Shown here one piece after another: positions 62,031-64,000 of a stretch of 64,000 nucleotides of DNA. The stretch covers positions 1 through 64,000 of the forward strand of contig JASHQH010000211.1 of assembly GCA_030037635.1 (NCBI GenBank). The letters are read 5' to 3'. Position 1 is the first letter of the stretch, and every line of letters starts with the position of its first letter. Below the pieces are notes generated by a model. It did no database searches, was not told the origin of the DNA, and saw nothing but the letters and a program-made list of their open reading frames with translations. The stretch is from Acidobacteriaceae bacterium. Lineage in GTDB: Bacteria; Acidobacteriota; Terriglobia; Terriglobales; Acidobacteriaceae. A program made the translations under genes and the position numbers.

Positions 62031-63298
62031 TTTCCCCAATCCACCGGCTCCACGCGCCGCACCAGCAACCCCCATGACAATCCGCCGATCAACGCCACTA
62101 CCCCTGCCACGGCAAACGCCGGGCGCATGCTTCCGCACTTCTGCAGAATCCAACCCGTCAGCACCGATCCGGCAATCCCCGAGAAATTCGCCACGCCATT
62201 CTGCAGGCTCGACCAACGCCCCGCCATCACGGGCCCGGCCAGCGTTTGCGTCACCGCCCAGTGGTTCGATGCATACGCTCCCTGCCCCATGCACGCAACT
62301 ATCAATATAGATAGCGCCAAATCCGGATGCCCCCGCACTATCGAGAAGACGATCAGCGTCGAGGCCAGCACCAGTCCTCCCGATGCCAGCGTTCTGCGCA
62401 CGAAGGTCGGCGAGGCCCCGCGCGCAATGAGCCAATCCGACGCAAACCCGCACACCAGTGTCGAGCACGCAATCACGAAAAACACCGCCGACACCAGCCG
62501 CGACATGGCGCCGGTGGAAAGGTGCACCTCCAACTCCAGGTACGCCGGCAGCCAGCTCAGCAGGAAATAGTAGAAGTAGTTGCCGCAGAAATGGCCTATA
62601 AACGACCCCCAGGCACAGGGCATGCGCAGCATCCTGGCAACCGACGGCTCGGCTCCGTCCCGCTTCAAAATGGCCGCGGCTTCCGGCGTACGCGCAACCG
62701 CAGCCTCTTCGCCGCGCGGCATGGCCCAGTACCAAAGCGGCAGCCATGCCAGCGCGCCCAGCCCGAAGAATCCAAACATCGTTCTCCATCCGAAGTGCAC
62801 CAGCACCGCGCCGCCCACAAACGCGCCTGCGGCCGGACCCAGCTTCGTGCCCGCGTCGATGAGCGCATTGGCGCGCCCGCGATGCTCCTGCGGCATGGCG
62901 GCAAACACACGCGAATAGCAGGGATACGCAACTGACTCGCCCAGCCCCAGCAGCAGGCGCAGCGCAAACAGCGCCGCAAAGCTCGCCGTCAGCCCCGTCG
63001 ACGCCGTTGCCAGCGACCAAAGCAGATAGCCGCCGAACAACACCCATCCCGCGTGAAAGCGGTCAGCGAGCAAGCCGGCAAGGCCCACCACTTGCACCAG
63101 CGCGTAGGTCCAGAAGAACGCTCCCAGCAGCTCTCCGGCGCGAAACGGCGAAAGCGCAAACTGCTTCTCCAGAATCGGCACTGCCAGGGAGAGATTGCTC
63201 CGGTCGGCATAGTTGACGAACACCGAGGCGACGAGGAGAAGAACGACGATCCACTCCCGGCGCGACATCCCGGCGCGATTCGCCACGGCTTCAGCCAT
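62012..63298 (-). CDS. MFS transporter (ACS/hexuronate-type)
   Basis: Likely start MAEAVANRAGMSRREWIVVLLLVASVFVNYADRSNLSLAVPILEKQF at 63298; GLGESVAYPCYSRVFAAMPQEHRGRANALIDAGTKLGPAAGAFVGG. Confidence 0.85.
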   Translation of the reverse strand: MAEAVANRAGMSRREWIVVLLLVASVFVNYADRSNLSLAVPILEKQFALSPFRAGELLGAFFWTYALVQVVGLAGLLADRFHAGWVLFGGYLLWSLATASTGLTASFAALFALRLLLGLGESVAYPCYSRVFAAMPQEHRGRANALIDAGTKLGPAAGAFVGGAVLVHFGWRTMFGFFGLGALAWLPLWYWAMPRGEEAAVARTPEAAAILKRDGAEPSVARMLRMPCAWGSFIGHFCGNYFYYFLLSWLPAYLELEVHLSTGAMSRLVSAVFFVIACSTLVCGFASDWLIARGASPTFVRRTLASGGLVLASTLIVFSIVRGHPDLALSILIVACMGQGAYASNHWAVTQTLAGPVMAGRWSSLQNGVANFSGIAGSVLTGWILQKCGSMRPAFAVAGVVALIGGLSWGLLVRRVEPVDWGKAGVGN

Positions 63299-63443
63299 CG
63301 TCTCATCGTACTCTAGAAAATTCTCGCGGCAGCGCCGCTGCCATCCAAAAGTGGACTCATGCTGGCTCCGTATTGGCGCATGTGCGCTCGGCCAGCGCCG
63401 CCGTGGGATACTCGTCTTTTGAGGCTTGCGGAGGGTCTTCGCT

Positions 63444-64000
63444 ATGAGCACAGATTTTTCAGGAAAAGTGGTTTTGGTTGCCGGCGGCACTGGCGGGCTG
63501 GGACAAGCCGTCGCTCTCGCCTTCCTCAAGCAGGGCGCCAACGTGACAGTCAGTTGGATTGTCGAGAGCGAATTTCAGGCCCTGACGAAATCTGCTGCCA
63601 ATTATGCGAGCCGGCTGACCGGATTTCATGCCGACGTGACTGACCCGCAGGAGGCGCAGGCTTTCGTGCAGCAGATTCTGTCTCGCTCGAGCCGGATAGA
63701 CGTGTTGGTGAACGCGGTCGGCGGCTACGCAGGCGGCATTCCACTTTGGGATTTGCAGCCCGAGGTGTTCGAGCACATGCTGGATCTGAATCTGCGCGCG
63801 GCCTACGCGCTGGCTCGCGCCGTTGTTCCGCACATGATCGCGCGCAAATCCGGCGCCATCGTCAACGTTGCAGCCAAGGCTGCCTGGGATCACGCCGCCG
63901 GCGCATCGGCCTACGCCGCCTCAAAGGCCGCCGCCGTGGCCCTCATCGACTCGCTCGCCGCCGACTTGCTGGGCAGCGGCGTCCGCGCCAATACCATCCT
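63444..64000 (+). CDS. SDR family oxidoreductase, truncated by the window end
   Basis: MSTDFSGKVVLVAGGTGGLGQAVALAFLKQGANVTVSW...VNAVGGYAGG...AYAASKAAAVALIDSLAADLLGSGVRANTI (YxxxK). Confidence 0.9.
   Translation, partial: MSTDFSGKVVLVAGGTGGLGQAVALAFLKQGANVTVSWIVESEFQALTKSAANYASRLTGFHADVTDPQEAQAFVQQILSRSSRIDVLVNAVGGYAGGIPLWDLQPEVFEHMLDLNLRAAYALARAVVPHMIARKSGAIVNVAAKAAWDHAAGASAYAASKAAAVALIDSLAADLLGSGVRANTI

Overview
The window is about 64 kb of a high-GC chromosome. Gene content and protein types (VWFA-related secreted proteins, DUF4010/MgtC, an OB-like sensor GGDEF protein, many lineage-type hypotheticals) suggest an Acidobacteriota genome; that assignment is inference. Most of the window is housekeeping or metabolic: rplA-rplJ-rplL-rpoB-rpoC, serS, aroB, ddl, pcrA/uvrD, tkt/gnd/rpiB/tal, arginase, type II NADH dehydrogenase, TerC, an IlvD/Edd dehydratase and a GH15 glucoamylase. 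The main accessory island lies between ddl and the arginase gene (about 31.4-34.7 kb). It holds a two-gene module: a three-Cys-motif partner protein (TcmP-like, with MTase-like motifs) translationally overlapping a DUF5131/Gp37-Gp68 three-Cys protein. A complete IS110-family (IS1111-type) element splits tcmP, and a separate 1-nt frameshift lies downstream. The IS has sub-terminal inverted repeats and a long 3' non-coding end. That end contains a hairpin whose loop carries a 9/10 match (the remaining position is G:U-compatible) to the insertion-site flank, as expected for a bridge/seek RNA. The window also carries several dispersed short repeat families: covarying hairpins ending in GGGGCAC, CCCCAGCG...CGCCGGGGACCCGGC hairpins (one inserted in frame in ddl), and polypurine GGGAACAAG repeats (one inserted in frame in pcrA). 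Other points of interest are a single polypeptide combining GH18-like, NodB deacetylase and GT2 synthase domains, and a duplicated secreted-protein pair where rplK/nusG would normally sit upstream of rplA. No tRNA, rRNA or CRISPR array was recognised.
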